Assembly: GCF_048268305.1 (NCBI RefSeq)
Contig: NZ_JBLWVT010000002.1
Span: forward strand, 310,001 to 374,000
Source: Pseudodonghicola sp048268305
GTDB taxonomy: Bacteria; Pseudomonadota; Alphaproteobacteria; Rhodobacterales; Rhodobacteraceae
DNA: 64,000 bases
Direction: 5' to 3'
Under the pieces are notes generated by a model that was not told the origin of the DNA, did no database searches, and was given only the letters and a program-made list of their open reading frames with translations. Below, in pieces: positions 43,796 to 52,229 of this stretch. The first letter of the stretch is position 1; every line of letters starts with the position of its first letter. The position numbers and the translations under genes were made by a program.

Positions 43796-45151
43796 ATGGT
43801 TCGACAGATTCTTCCAATTTCCGCCCTGTTGCTGGGGTCGGCGCTGCTGCTCTTCGCCGGCGGCATGAATACTTTGATTTTGCCGATCCGCGGCACGTTG
43901 GAGGGATTCAGTGCCTCGTCTCTCGGGCTCTTGGGCTCTGGCTGGGCGGTGGGCTATGTGCTGGGCTGCGTGTTCATGGCGCGGCTTGTGGCCCGGGTCG
44001 GCCATATCCGCTCGTTCAGCGTGATGGCGGCCTTCGCCGCGGTTGCCGTTCTGCTGTCCCTGTTGATGCTTAGCCCATGGACCTGGGTGCCGCTGCGCTC
44101 GATCTCGGGTTTCTGTTTCGCCGGTGCCGCGATGATCGTCGAAAGCTGGCTGGGCGAGCGGGCGGCGCCGGAAAACCGCGGGCGCATTTTCGGCATGTAC
44201 ACGATGGTCAACCTCGCGGCCTCCACCGCCGGGCAGATGGTGCTGACACTGGGCGACACCCGGGGGATCGTCTTCTTCATATTGCCGGCGATCTTCTATT
44301 GCCTGGCGCTGGTGCCGACCGCGATCTCCTCTTCGGCGAGCCCGCGGCCGCTGGCTCGGGTGAGCCTGGATCTGCGGGCGCTCTGGCGCAATTCGCCGGT
44401 GGCGGTCTTCTCGGTCTTCTGCATCGGCGTGTCGAACAGCGCCTTCGGCACGCTCTCGGCGGTCTATGCCGATCAGGTCGGTCTGCAACTGACGGCGGTG
44501 GCCCTCTTCGCCAGCCTGCCGGTTCTGGCCGGCGCGCTCAGCCAATTGCCGATCGGCATGATCTCGGACCGGATGGATCGGCGGCTGGTGCTGGTGGGGG
44601 TGTCGGTGCTCGCGCTGGTGGTCGATCTGGCTTTCATCTTTGTCAGTCCCGAGGGACGGCTGGCCAATCTGATCATGGCGGCGGCCTTCGGCGCGGCAAT
44701 CTATGCGATGTATCCGATCATCATCGCGCATGCCAACGACCACGCAGAGGAGGGCACTTCGATCCAGGTCAGTGGCGGGCTCTTGATGCTGTTCGGGCTT
44801 GGCGCCATCGCCGGCCCGCTGGTCGCGGGTTTTGGCATGGGCACCTTAGGCCAGGCGGGGCTCTTCGTCACCTCAGCGGTGGCGCATGTGCTGATCATCC
44901 TCTTTGGGCTTTTGCGCATGACGATGCGGGCGCCGGTGGTCGAGGCCGACAAGGCCGCCTTCGTGTCGGTGCCACAGGGCCGGATGTCGACCCCGGAAAC
45001 GTTGGTTCTGGCGGCAAGCCCGGAAGAGGCGGAGGAAGCCACCTCGGAAGAGCCGCGCGAGGAGGATGAAGAGGGCGAGCCGATCCTGGACGGCGAAGAA
45101 GAGGAGGCGCCCGAGGAGAGCGCAGCCCCGGGGGCGCCGCTGGCGCCCTGA
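43796..45151 (+). CDS. MFS transporter, YcaD-like, with acidic C-terminal tail
   Basis: A 451-residue protein with ~12 transmembrane segments. It has LGLLGSGWAVGYVLGCVFMA, MIVESWLGERAAPENRGRIF (typical of YcaD/YfkF-like permeases) and PIGMISDRMDRRLVLVGVSV (the MFS loop 8-9 motif). The last ~55 residues are strongly acidic (EEPREEDEEGEPILDGEEEE), which is unusual and may be cytoplasmic regulatory sequence. It lies between preA and rutR, so pyrimidine or breakdown-product transport is a reasonable guess. The start at 43796 lacks a good ribosome site. Confidence 0.85.
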   Translation: MVRQILPISALLLGSALLLFAGGMNTLILPIRGTLEGFSASSLGLLGSGWAVGYVLGCVFMARLVARVGHIRSFSVMAAFAAVAVLLSLLMLSPWTWVPLRSISGFCFAGAAMIVESWLGERAAPENRGRIFGMYTMVNLAASTAGQMVLTLGDTRGIVFFILPAIFYCLALVPTAISSSASPRPLARVSLDLRALWRNSPVAVFSVFCIGVSNSAFGTLSAVYADQVGLQLTAVALFASLPVLAGALSQLPIGMISDRMDRRLVLVGVSVLALVVDLAFIFVSPEGRLANLIMAAAFGAAIYAMYPIIIAHANDHAEEGTSIQVSGGLLMLFGLGAIAGPLVAGFGMGTLGQAGLFVTSAVAHVLIILFGLLRMTMRAPVVEADKAAFVSVPQGRMSTPETLVLAASPEEAEEATSEEPREEDEEGEPILDGEEEEAPEESAAPGAPLAP

Positions 45152-45171
45152 TCCGGGTCACGACACCAGAG

Positions 45172-45804
45172 TCAGGACACCGGGGTCAAGAGCCGGCGAT
45201 AGAGGGTTTCGACGAAATCCGGCGCGGCGTCGAAAGGGTCTTCCTTGCCAAGAACGGCACGCACCTGGACGTCGAAATCGGCATAATGCTGGGTCAGCGA
45301 CCAGATCGAGAAGATCAGGTGATAGGGGTGGACCGGGGCCAGTTGCCCGGAGTCGATCCAGCCCCGGATCACCTCGGACTTCTCGTCGACCAGCCGCTTC
45401 AGATCGGTCGAGAGCACCTGGTGAATCCGCGGTGCCCCCTGCACGATCTCATTGGCGAAAAGCCGGCTTTCGCGCGGATAGTCGCGGCTCATCTCCAGCT
45501 TGAGGCGCACATAGGAGAGGATTTCCTCCAGCGGGTCGCCCTCGGGGTCCAGCGTGCGCAGCGGATCGAGCCAGGTGTCGAGAAGCTGCGACAGGACCGC
45601 GTCATACATCGCCTCTTTCGAGGGGAAGTAATACAGCAGGTTCGGTTTGCTCAGCCCAGCCTCGCTGGCGATCTGATCCACCGTGGCACCGCGAAACCCC
45701 TGAGCGGAAAACACTTCGAGCGCGGCGTCCAGAATGGCCAGGCGGTTTTTCCGCTGGATGCGTGTCGGGGCTCGGTCCTTGGGCATCGGCGGCGCCATCT
45801 CCAT
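45172..45804 (-). CDS. rutR: TetR-family regulator, RutR-like
   Basis: A 210-residue regulator. The N-terminal TetR helix-turn-helix reads IQRKNRLAILDAALEVFSAQ, ATVDQIASEAGLSKPNLLYY. The C-terminal half (LIFSIWSLTQHYADFDVQV) matches the RutR-type ligand domain, which binds uracil or thymine in E. coli. Starts at 45804, 45798 and 45786 are possible; AGGGACAG favours 45804. The palindrome at 45912-45929 between this gene and the amidase closely matches the RutR operator. It probably represses both pyrimidine-catabolic units until pyrimidine appears. Confidence 0.88.
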   Translation of the reverse strand: MEMAPPMPKDRAPTRIQRKNRLAILDAALEVFSAQGFRGATVDQIASEAGLSKPNLLYYFPSKEAMYDAVLSQLLDTWLDPLRTLDPEGDPLEEILSYVRLKLEMSRDYPRESRLFANEIVQGAPRIHQVLSTDLKRLVDEKSEVIRGWIDSGQLAPVHPYHLIFSIWSLTQHYADFDVQVRAVLGKEDPFDAAPDFVETLYRRLLTPVS

Positions 45805-45880
45805 TCTGTCTGTCCCTGCCTGTTTTATCGTCGCGCCCCTTGCGGTGATCGCGATTTCTCCGCCTGATTACGGCAATTTC

Positions 45881-45929
45881 TTGACTGGTTCGCAACCCGT
45901 GTTAGCGTCGGTTTGACCTTTTGGTCAAA
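45881..45929 (+). promoter_or_regulatory. Promoter with near-perfect RutR operator
   Basis: A -35 TTGACT (45881-45886) and a -10-like TAGCGT (45903-45908) with 16-nt spacing are followed by TTTGACC-TTTT-GGTCAAA (45912-45929). Its 16-bp core matches the RutR consensus TTGACCANNTGGTCAA at 13 of 14 positions. The operator would cover the transcription start of the amidase-hydA-SDR-ABC unit, as expected for repression. Confidence 0.72.
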
Positions 45930-45973
45930 TCAAAGATCCAGAACATAAAATAGACGGGGAGCCAGTTTCAGCC

Positions 45974-47224
45974 ATGTCCGCTCCGGCAGAAAATCTGAAA
46001 ATCAACGGTGATCGGCTGTGGGACAGCCTAATGGCGATGGCCCAGATCGGCCCGGGCGTGGCCGGGGGGAACAATCGTCAGACCCTGACCGACGCGGATG
46101 CCGAAGGTCGGGCGCTGTTCCAGAAATGGTGCGAAGCCGCGGGAATGACCATGGGTGTCGATAAAATGGGCACCATGTTCATGACGCGCCCCGGCGAAGA
46201 CCCCGATGCGCTGCCGGTCTATATGGGCAGCCACCTCGATACCCAGCCGACGGGCGGGAAATATGATGGCGTTCTCGGCGTGCTCGGCGCGCTGGAGGCG
46301 GTGCGCACGATGAACGATCTCGGGTTGAAGACCAAACACCCGATCGTCGTCACCAACTGGGCGAATGAAGAGGGCGCACGCTTTGCCCCGGCGATGCTGG
46401 CCTCGGGCGTCTTCGCCGGCATGCATTCGCTGGACTATGCCTATGGTCGCGCCGATCTCGAGGGCAAGACCTATGGCGATGAGCTGAAGCGGATCGGCTG
46501 GCAGGGTGACGAAGAGGTCGGCGCCCGCAAGATGCACGCCTATTACGAGCTGCACATCGAACAGGGCCCGATCCTCGAGGCCGAGGGCAAGGACATCGGT
46601 GTCGTCACCCATTGCCAGGGGCTGTGGTGGCTGGAATTCACCCTGACCGGCACCGCGGCGCATACCGGCTCGACCCCGATGGCGATGCGGGTGAACGCAG
46701 GGTTGGCGATGAGCCGCATCTTCGAGATGGTGCAGGCGGTGGCGATGGAGAACCAGCCGAACGCCGTGGGCGGTGTGGGGCAGGTGACCTTCACCCCCAA
46801 TTCGCGCAACGTGCTGCCCGGCAAGGTGGTCTTCACCGTCGACATCCGCACCCCCGATCAGGCCAAGCTGGACGCCATGCGCGCCAAGATCGAGGCGGAA
46901 GCAGCCAAGATCTGCGACGAGCTCGGCGTTGGCTGTTCGGTCGAGGCGGTGGGGCATTTCGATCCCGTCACCTTCACCCCGGAGCTGGTCAGCAATGTGC
47001 GCAACGCCGCCGAACGTCTGGGCTATAGCCATATGGATATCATCTCGGGCGCCGGCCACGATGCCTGCTGGGCCGCCAAGATGGCGCCCACCACGATGAT
47101 CATGTGCCCCTGCGTCGGCGGGCTGTCGCACAACGAGGCGGAAAAGATTTCCAAGGACTGGGCGGCAGCGGGCACCGATGTTCTGTTGCATGCTGTGCTG
47201 GAAACGGCTGAGATCGTCGAGTGA
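45974..47224 (+). CDS. Zn-dependent hydantoinase/carbamoylase-family amidase (beta-ureidopropionase type)
   Basis: A 416-residue M20-like amidase. The metal ligands are visible in GSHLDTQPTGGKYDG (His, Asp), NWANEEGARFAPAMLASG (Glu), ELHIEQGPILE (His) and ISGAGHDACW. The family hydrolyses N-carbamoyl amino acids. Next to dihydropyrimidinase and DPD genes it is best read as N-carbamoyl-beta-alanine amidohydrolase, the third step of reductive pyrimidine breakdown; an L-carbamoylase for hydantoins is the alternative. It is the first gene of the RutR-controlled unit. Confidence 0.92.
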   Translation: MSAPAENLKINGDRLWDSLMAMAQIGPGVAGGNNRQTLTDADAEGRALFQKWCEAAGMTMGVDKMGTMFMTRPGEDPDALPVYMGSHLDTQPTGGKYDGVLGVLGALEAVRTMNDLGLKTKHPIVVTNWANEEGARFAPAMLASGVFAGMHSLDYAYGRADLEGKTYGDELKRIGWQGDEEVGARKMHAYYELHIEQGPILEAEGKDIGVVTHCQGLWWLEFTLTGTAAHTGSTPMAMRVNAGLAMSRIFEMVQAVAMENQPNAVGGVGQVTFTPNSRNVLPGKVVFTVDIRTPDQAKLDAMRAKIEAEAAKICDELGVGCSVEAVGHFDPVTFTPELVSNVRNAAERLGYSHMDIISGAGHDACWAAKMAPTTMIMCPCVGGLSHNEAEKISKDWAAAGTDVLLHAVLETAEIVE

Positions 47225-47234
47225 AGATCGGGCG

Positions 47235-47284
47235 CTGGGGGCTCTGCCCCCAGACCCCCGGGATATTTGAAGCTAGAAAAAGAA
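47235..47284 (-). repeat. Dispersed intergenic hairpin repeat, inverted copy
   Basis: CTGGGGGC-TCT-GCCCCCAG (47235-47253) is followed by ACCCCCGGGATATTTGAAGC and TAGAAAAAG. This is the reverse complement of the consensus seen at 6021, 10322 and 57302. It lies between the amidase gene and hydA. Confidence 0.75.
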
Positions 47285-47371
47285 GGGGCGCGGTCGCGCG
47301 CGCCCCGCGACGGTTGTCACGCGGTCCTGCGCGGTGACGGACCCGTCAGGAATAATATGGGAGTGCTGAAG

Positions 47372-48826
47372 ATGAGCAAAGTGATCAAGGGCGGCACCGT
47401 GGTGACGGCCGATCTGACCTATAAGGCCGATGTGAAGATCGAGGATGGCAAGATCGTCGAGATCGGCCCCGATCTGAGCGGCGACGAAATCCTGGATGCC
47501 ACCGGCTGTTTCGTGATGCCGGGCGGGATCGACCCGCATACCCATCTGGAGATGCCCTTCATGGGCACCCATTCGTCAGATGATTTCTATGCCGGCACCC
47601 GGGCGGCTCTGGCCGGCGGCACCACCATGGTGGTCGATTTTGCGCTGCCCGATCCGGGCGAGAGCCTGCTCGACGCGGTGAAGAAATGGGACAACAAATC
47701 GGCCCGCGCCTGCTGCGACTATTCCTTCCATATGGCGATCACCTGGTGGGGCGAGCAGGTCTTCAACGAGATGAAGATCATCACCGAAGAGAAGGGCATC
47801 AACACCTTCAAGCATTTCATGGCCTACAAGGGCAGCCTGATGGTGAACGACGACGAGATGTTCGCCAGCTTCAAGCGCTGCGCCGAGCTGGGGGCGACGC
47901 CGCTGGTTCACGCCGAGAACGGCGATCTGGTGGCCGAGATGACCGCCAAGCTGCTGGCAGAGGGCAATACCGGGCCGGAGGCGCATGCCTATAGCCGCCC
48001 CACTCAGGTCGAGGGCGAGGCCACCAACCGCGCCATCATGATCGCCGATATGGCCGGCGCGCCGCTTTATGTGGTGCATACCTCCTGCGAGGAGGCGCAT
48101 GAGGCGATCCGCCGCGCCAAGATGAACGGCAAGCGGGTCTGGGGCGAGCCGCTGATCCAGCATCTGGTGCTGGATGAGAGCGAATATTTCAGCGAGGATT
48201 GGGATCACGCCGCCCGCCGGGTGATGTCGCCGCCCTTCCGCAACAAGAAGCATCAGGACAGCCTCTGGGCGGGCCTCGCCTCGGGCACGCTCTCCTGCGT
48301 GGCGACCGACCATTGCGCCTTCACCACGGACCAGAAACGCTATGGCGTCGGCGATTTCTCGAAGATCCCGAACGGCACCGGCGGGTTGGAGGACCGGATG
48401 CCGGTTCTGTGGACCTATGGGGTCGAGACCGGGCGGATCACCATGAATGAATTCGTCGCCGTCACCTCGACCAATATCGCCAAGATCCTCAACTGCTATC
48501 CGCAGAAGGGGGCGATCCTGGTGGGGTCCGATGCCGATATCGTGGTGATGGACCCGTCGATCGGCAAGACCATCAGCGCCGAGACCCAGGCCTCTTCGAT
48601 CGACTACAACGTCTTCGAGGGGATCGAGGTCAAGGCGCTGCCGCGCTACGTGCTGAGCCGCGGCTATGTGGCGGTGGAGAATGGCGAGCTGAAGGCCAAG
48701 GAAGGCCATGGCGAATTCGTCGCCCGCGATCCCAACGCCACCGTCAACAAAGCGCTGTCGAAGTGGAAAGAGCTGACCGCACCGCGGCCGGTGGTGCGCG
48801 CCGGCATTCCGGCAACCGGAGTGTGA
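47372..48826 (+). CDS. hydA: Dihydropyrimidinase (D-hydantoinase)
   Basis: A 484-residue amidohydrolase. It has GGIDPHTHLEMPFMGTHSSD (the HxH metal site), INTFKHFMAYKG (the Lys expected to be carbamylated), TPLVHAENGDLV, LYVVHTSCEEAHEAI (His) and CVATDHCAFTTDQK (catalytic Asp). The ATG at 47372 (MSKVIKGG) follows GGGAGTGCTGAA; an ATG at 47357, five codons upstream, also has a good ribosome site. It opens the dihydropyrimidine ring and acts between PreTA and the amidase at 45974. Confidence 0.94.
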   Translation: MSKVIKGGTVVTADLTYKADVKIEDGKIVEIGPDLSGDEILDATGCFVMPGGIDPHTHLEMPFMGTHSSDDFYAGTRAALAGGTTMVVDFALPDPGESLLDAVKKWDNKSARACCDYSFHMAITWWGEQVFNEMKIITEEKGINTFKHFMAYKGSLMVNDDEMFASFKRCAELGATPLVHAENGDLVAEMTAKLLAEGNTGPEAHAYSRPTQVEGEATNRAIMIADMAGAPLYVVHTSCEEAHEAIRRAKMNGKRVWGEPLIQHLVLDESEYFSEDWDHAARRVMSPPFRNKKHQDSLWAGLASGTLSCVATDHCAFTTDQKRYGVGDFSKIPNGTGGLEDRMPVLWTYGVETGRITMNEFVAVTSTNIAKILNCYPQKGAILVGSDADIVVMDPSIGKTISAETQASSIDYNVFEGIEVKALPRYVLSRGYVAVENGELKAKEGHGEFVARDPNATVNKALSKWKELTAPRPVVRAGIPATGV

Positions 48827-48830
48827 TCGC

Positions 48831-49529
48831 TTGACCCGCGTGGCCCTGATCACGGCGGGGGGCAGCGGCATGGGCGCCGATGCCGCCCGTCGCCTGCATG
48901 CAGATGGGTTCGAGGTGGGGATTCTCTCCGCCTCGGGCAAGGGGGCCGCACTGGCCGAGGAGCTGGGCGGGCTGGGCTTCACCGGCTCCAACCTGGAGCC
49001 GGCGGACCTCAAGGCCTTCGTCGATGCGGCACTGGCGCGCTGGGGGCGGATCGACGTGGTGGTGAATTCCGCCGGTCACGGCCCCAAGGGCGATCTGCTG
49101 GAGGTGTCGGACGAGGATTGGCATCTGGCCTTCGACATCTTCCTGATGAACGTGATCCGGATGGCGCGGCTGGTGACCCCGACCATGGTGGCGCAGAAGG
49201 AGGGGGTGATCATCAATATCTCGACCTTCGCGGCGCTGGAGCCGCAGCTGCGCTTCGCGGTCTCCAACGTGATGCGGGCGGGGCTGGCGAGTTTCACCAA
49301 GCTCTTCTCAGATCGCTACGGGGCGGATAACGTTCGAATGAACAACATCCTGCCGGGCTTCATCGACAGTCTGCCCATCGACCCAGATCGCGTGCGGGAT
49401 GTGCCGCTGGGCCGCTATGGGCGGATGGAAGAGATTTCGGCCACCATCGCCTTTCTGGCCTCGCCCGGGGCCGGCTACATCACCGGGCAGAACATAAGAA
49501 TAGACGGCGGAGCGACCAGATCGGTATGA
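48831..49529 (+). CDS. SDR-family protein lacking the catalytic Tyr-Lys pair
   Basis: A 232-residue classical SDR fold starting at TTG 48831 (MTRVALITAGGSGMGADAAR) with CCGGAGTG upstream. The cofactor loop (TAGGSGMG), NSAG and the C-terminal GYITGQNIRIDGGATRS are intact. In the catalytic stretch INISTFAALEPQLRFAVSNV the Ser remains, but the usual YxxxK reads FAVSN, so both Tyr and Lys are replaced. It may bind NAD(P) without standard dehydrogenase activity. It overlaps the ABC ATPase gene (ATGA at 49526) and belongs to the same operon. Confidence 0.85.
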   Translation: MTRVALITAGGSGMGADAARRLHADGFEVGILSASGKGAALAEELGGLGFTGSNLEPADLKAFVDAALARWGRIDVVVNSAGHGPKGDLLEVSDEDWHLAFDIFLMNVIRMARLVTPTMVAQKEGVIINISTFAALEPQLRFAVSNVMRAGLASFTKLFSDRYGADNVRMNNILPGFIDSLPIDPDRVRDVPLGRYGRMEEISATIAFLASPGAGYITGQNIRIDGGATRSV

Positions 49530-50311
49530 CCCGAGCACCTGTAATCGAGGCGAAGTCCCTCGAACTGACCTTTCAGACCAACGACGGGCCCGTGCATGCC
49601 CTGAAGGATGTCAACCTGCAGATCGAAAAGGGCGATTTCGTCAGTTTCATCGGCCCCTCGGGCTGCGGCAAGACCACCTTCCTGCGCTGCATCGCCGGGT
49701 TGGAGACGCCGACGGGGGGCACCTTGACCGTGAACGGCATGACGCCGGAGGAGGCGCGCAAGAGCCGGGCCTACGGCTATGTGTTCCAGGCCGCCGGGCT
49801 TTATCCCTGGCGGACCATCGCGGGGAACATCAAGCTGCCACTGGAGATCATGGGCTATCCCAGGGCGGAACAGGACAAGCGGGTCGAAAAGGTGCTGGAA
49901 CAGGTCGATCTGGCCGGCTTCGGCAAGAAATTCCCCTGGCAATTGTCGGGCGGCATGCAGCAGCGCGCCTCGATCGCGCGGGCACTGGCCTTTGATGCCG
50001 ATATCCTGCTGATGGACGAACCCTTCGGCGCGCTCGACGAGATCGTGCGCGATCACCTGAACGAACAGCTTCTGGAGCTTTGGGCGCGAACCCAGAAGAC
50101 CATCGGTTTCGTCACCCATTCGATCCCCGAGGCGGTCTATCTGTCGACCAAGATCGTGGTGATGTCGCCGCGGCCGGGGCGGATCACCGATGTGATCGAA
50201 AGCCCGCTGCCGAAGGAACGTCCGCTGGAGATCCGCGATACGCCGGAATTCATCGAGATCGCCCATCGCGTGCGCGAGGGGCTCAGGGCGGGGCATTCCT
50301 ATGACGAGTGA
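49526..50311 (+). CDS. ABC transporter ATP-binding protein (NitT/TauT family)
   Basis: A 261-residue ATPase. Walker A is GPSGCGKTTFLRCIAGLE, the Q-loop is YVFQAAGLYPW, the signature is LSGGMQQRASIARAL, Walker B is ILLMDEPFGALDE, and the H-loop is FVTHSIPEAVYLS. It belongs to the SsuB/TauB/ThiZ-type group. It overlaps the SDR stop codon. With two permeases and a binding protein downstream it forms an importer, probably for a pyrimidine, hydantoin or related ring compound by context. Confidence 0.93.
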   Translation: MTRAPVIEAKSLELTFQTNDGPVHALKDVNLQIEKGDFVSFIGPSGCGKTTFLRCIAGLETPTGGTLTVNGMTPEEARKSRAYGYVFQAAGLYPWRTIAGNIKLPLEIMGYPRAEQDKRVEKVLEQVDLAGFGKKFPWQLSGGMQQRASIARALAFDADILLMDEPFGALDEIVRDHLNEQLLELWARTQKTIGFVTHSIPEAVYLSTKIVVMSPRPGRITDVIESPLPKERPLEIRDTPEFIEIAHRVREGLRAGHSYDE

Positions 50312-50338
50312 TCTGCCGAAGGCCGGGGAGGGCTGGGC

Positions 50339-51253
50339 ATGAAATCCGCGCTCGCCATTCTCACCGTGCTCGCCGCCGTGGTGGCGATCTGGTACGCCGC
50401 CTGCGTGCCGATGAACATCAAGGGGGTGCTGACCGATCTTGAACGCGCCGGCGCGCAGGTGGTGCCCGAGGGCGCCGTCGCCCGCCGTGACATGAGCGCC
50501 ATCGGTCTGGTGGCGAAGAACAGCTTTGCGATTTCCGCCACCTGGGCGCAGGAGCGGCCGCGCCTGCCGGCGCCGCATCAGGTGATGGTCGAGCTGTGGC
50601 AGACCACGGTGATGAAGAAGATCACCTCGAAACGCAGCCTGGTCTTTCACGCCTGGGTGACGTTGAGCGCGACGCTGATGGGCTTTGCCATCGGCACCGG
50701 GCTCGGCATCCTGCTGGCGGTCGGCATCGTGCACAGCCGGGTGATGGACATGTCGGTGATGCCCTGGGCCATCGTCAGCCAGACCATTCCGATCATCGCG
50801 CTGGCGCCGATGATCATCGTGGTGCTCTACTCCATCGGGGTGCAGGGGATCCTGCCGAAGGCGATCATCTCGGCCTATCTCAGTTTCTTTCCGGTGGTCG
50901 TCGGCATGGTGAAGGGGCTGCGCAGCCCCGATGCGATGCAGCTGGATCTGTTGAAGACCTATAACGCCAGCCCGGCGCAGGGGTTCTGGAAGCTGCGGCT
51001 GCCCTCGTCGATGCCCTATCTCTTCGCCTCGCTGAAGATCGGCATCGCCTCCTCCCTGGTCGGGGCCATCGTGGCCGAGCTGCCGACCGGCGCGGTCGCG
51101 GGGCTGGGCGCGCGGTTGCTGGCGGGCAGCTATTACGGCCAGACCATCCAGATCTGGTCGGCTCTGTTCGCGGCGGCGATCCTGGCCGCGATCCTTGTCG
51201 GACTTCTGGGCGTGATCCAGCGGATTACGCTGAAGCGGATGGGGATGGCGTGA
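50339..51253 (+). CDS. ABC transporter permease with N-terminal extension
   Basis: A 304-residue permease of the BPD_transp_1 fold. The coupling-loop motif appears near LLKTYNASPAQGFWKLRLPS. A membrane segment at residues 5-22 is followed by a ~75-residue non-membrane region (DLERAGAQVVPEGAVARRDM and on) before the standard TM set; this is longer than usual. GGGGAGGG precedes the ATG. It probably forms a heterodimeric pore with the next gene. Confidence 0.9.
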   Translation: MKSALAILTVLAAVVAIWYAACVPMNIKGVLTDLERAGAQVVPEGAVARRDMSAIGLVAKNSFAISATWAQERPRLPAPHQVMVELWQTTVMKKITSKRSLVFHAWVTLSATLMGFAIGTGLGILLAVGIVHSRVMDMSVMPWAIVSQTIPIIALAPMIIVVLYSIGVQGILPKAIISAYLSFFPVVVGMVKGLRSPDAMQLDLLKTYNASPAQGFWKLRLPSSMPYLFASLKIGIASSLVGAIVAELPTGAVAGLGARLLAGSYYGQTIQIWSALFAAAILAAILVGLLGVIQRITLKRMGMA

Positions 51254-51314
51254 TGGCGGGCAGCGGGATCGTGAGTATTTTTGCAGAGAAGAAGCTGCAG
51301 GGGAGGGCGCCGCG

Positions 51315-52160
51315 ATGACCGAGGTGATCCTGGCCCTGATCCTCTGGGCGTTTGGCTGGTGGGTGAACGTGCGGCTGGCCGGGGGGCCGTTGGCCCGGAC
51401 CCGCGCGGTCAAGCTGGCGGTGCCGGTGATCTTCGGCATCACCGTGCTGCTGGTCTGGGAACTGCTGGTGCGCGGGCTGAACGTGCCGATGGTGATCCTG
51501 CCGGCGCCCTCGCTGATCGTGACGCGGTTTGCCACCAGCCTGCCGACGCTCTGGATCGATTTTCGCCAGACCATCCTCAAGGGGGCGCTGTCGGGCTATG
51601 TGATCGGCTGCGGCGCGGCGCTGCTGATGGCGGTGCTGGTCGACCGCAGCGATTTCCTGCGCCGCGGGCTGTTGCCGGTGGGCAATCTGGTCGCCGCCCT
51701 GCCAATCATCGGCACGGCGCCGATCTTGGTGATGTGGTTCGGTTTCGACTGGCAGTCGAAGGCGGCGGTGGTGGTGGTTTCGGTGTTCTTTCCGATGCTG
51801 GTGAATACCGTGGCGGGGCTGACCCAGACCAGCGCCATGCAGCGCGATCTGATGCGCACCTATGCGGCAGGCTATTGGCAGAGCTTTTTCAAGCTGCGGC
51901 TGCCGGCGGCGATGCCGTTCATCTTCAACGGGCTCAAGATTTCCTCGACGCTCGCCCTGATCGGCGCCATCGTGGCAGAGTTCTTCGGCTCTCCCACCAT
52001 GGGGATGGGGTTTCGCATCTCGACCAGCGTGGGGCAACTGGCGCTGGACATGGTCTGGGCCGAAATCGTGGTGGCTGCCCTGGCCGGCACGCTGTTCTAT
52101 GGCGGGGTGGCGGCGATCGAACGGGCGGTGACCTTCTGGCACCCGTCGCAGCGGGGCTGA
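51315..52160 (+). CDS. ABC transporter permease
   Basis: A 281-residue permease with about six transmembrane segments. The EAA-like coupling motif is LMRTYAAGYWQSFFKLRLPA, and LIGAIVAEFFGSPTMGMGF follows, typical of SsuC/ThiX-type permeases. The ATG at 51315 follows CAGGGGAGGG. It pairs with the preceding permease; a 61-nt gap separates them. Confidence 0.92.
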   Translation: MTEVILALILWAFGWWVNVRLAGGPLARTRAVKLAVPVIFGITVLLVWELLVRGLNVPMVILPAPSLIVTRFATSLPTLWIDFRQTILKGALSGYVIGCGAALLMAVLVDRSDFLRRGLLPVGNLVAALPIIGTAPILVMWFGFDWQSKAAVVVVSVFFPMLVNTVAGLTQTSAMQRDLMRTYAAGYWQSFFKLRLPAAMPFIFNGLKISSTLALIGAIVAEFFGSPTMGMGFRISTSVGQLALDMVWAEIVVAALAGTLFYGGVAAIERAVTFWHPSQRG

Positions 52161-52229
52161 GACAGACAACCGGCAGAAGACCCCGGTCAGCGGGGCCGAT
52201 GTGACAACCAACAAGGAGTGGAAAGACAG

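Noticed and set aside
41009..44743. 1244-codon minus-strand frame over the glycosyltransferase, preA and MFS genes
   Set aside because: Composition is His/Arg/Gln/Pro-rich with no motifs, and it runs across three real genes on the opposite strand.
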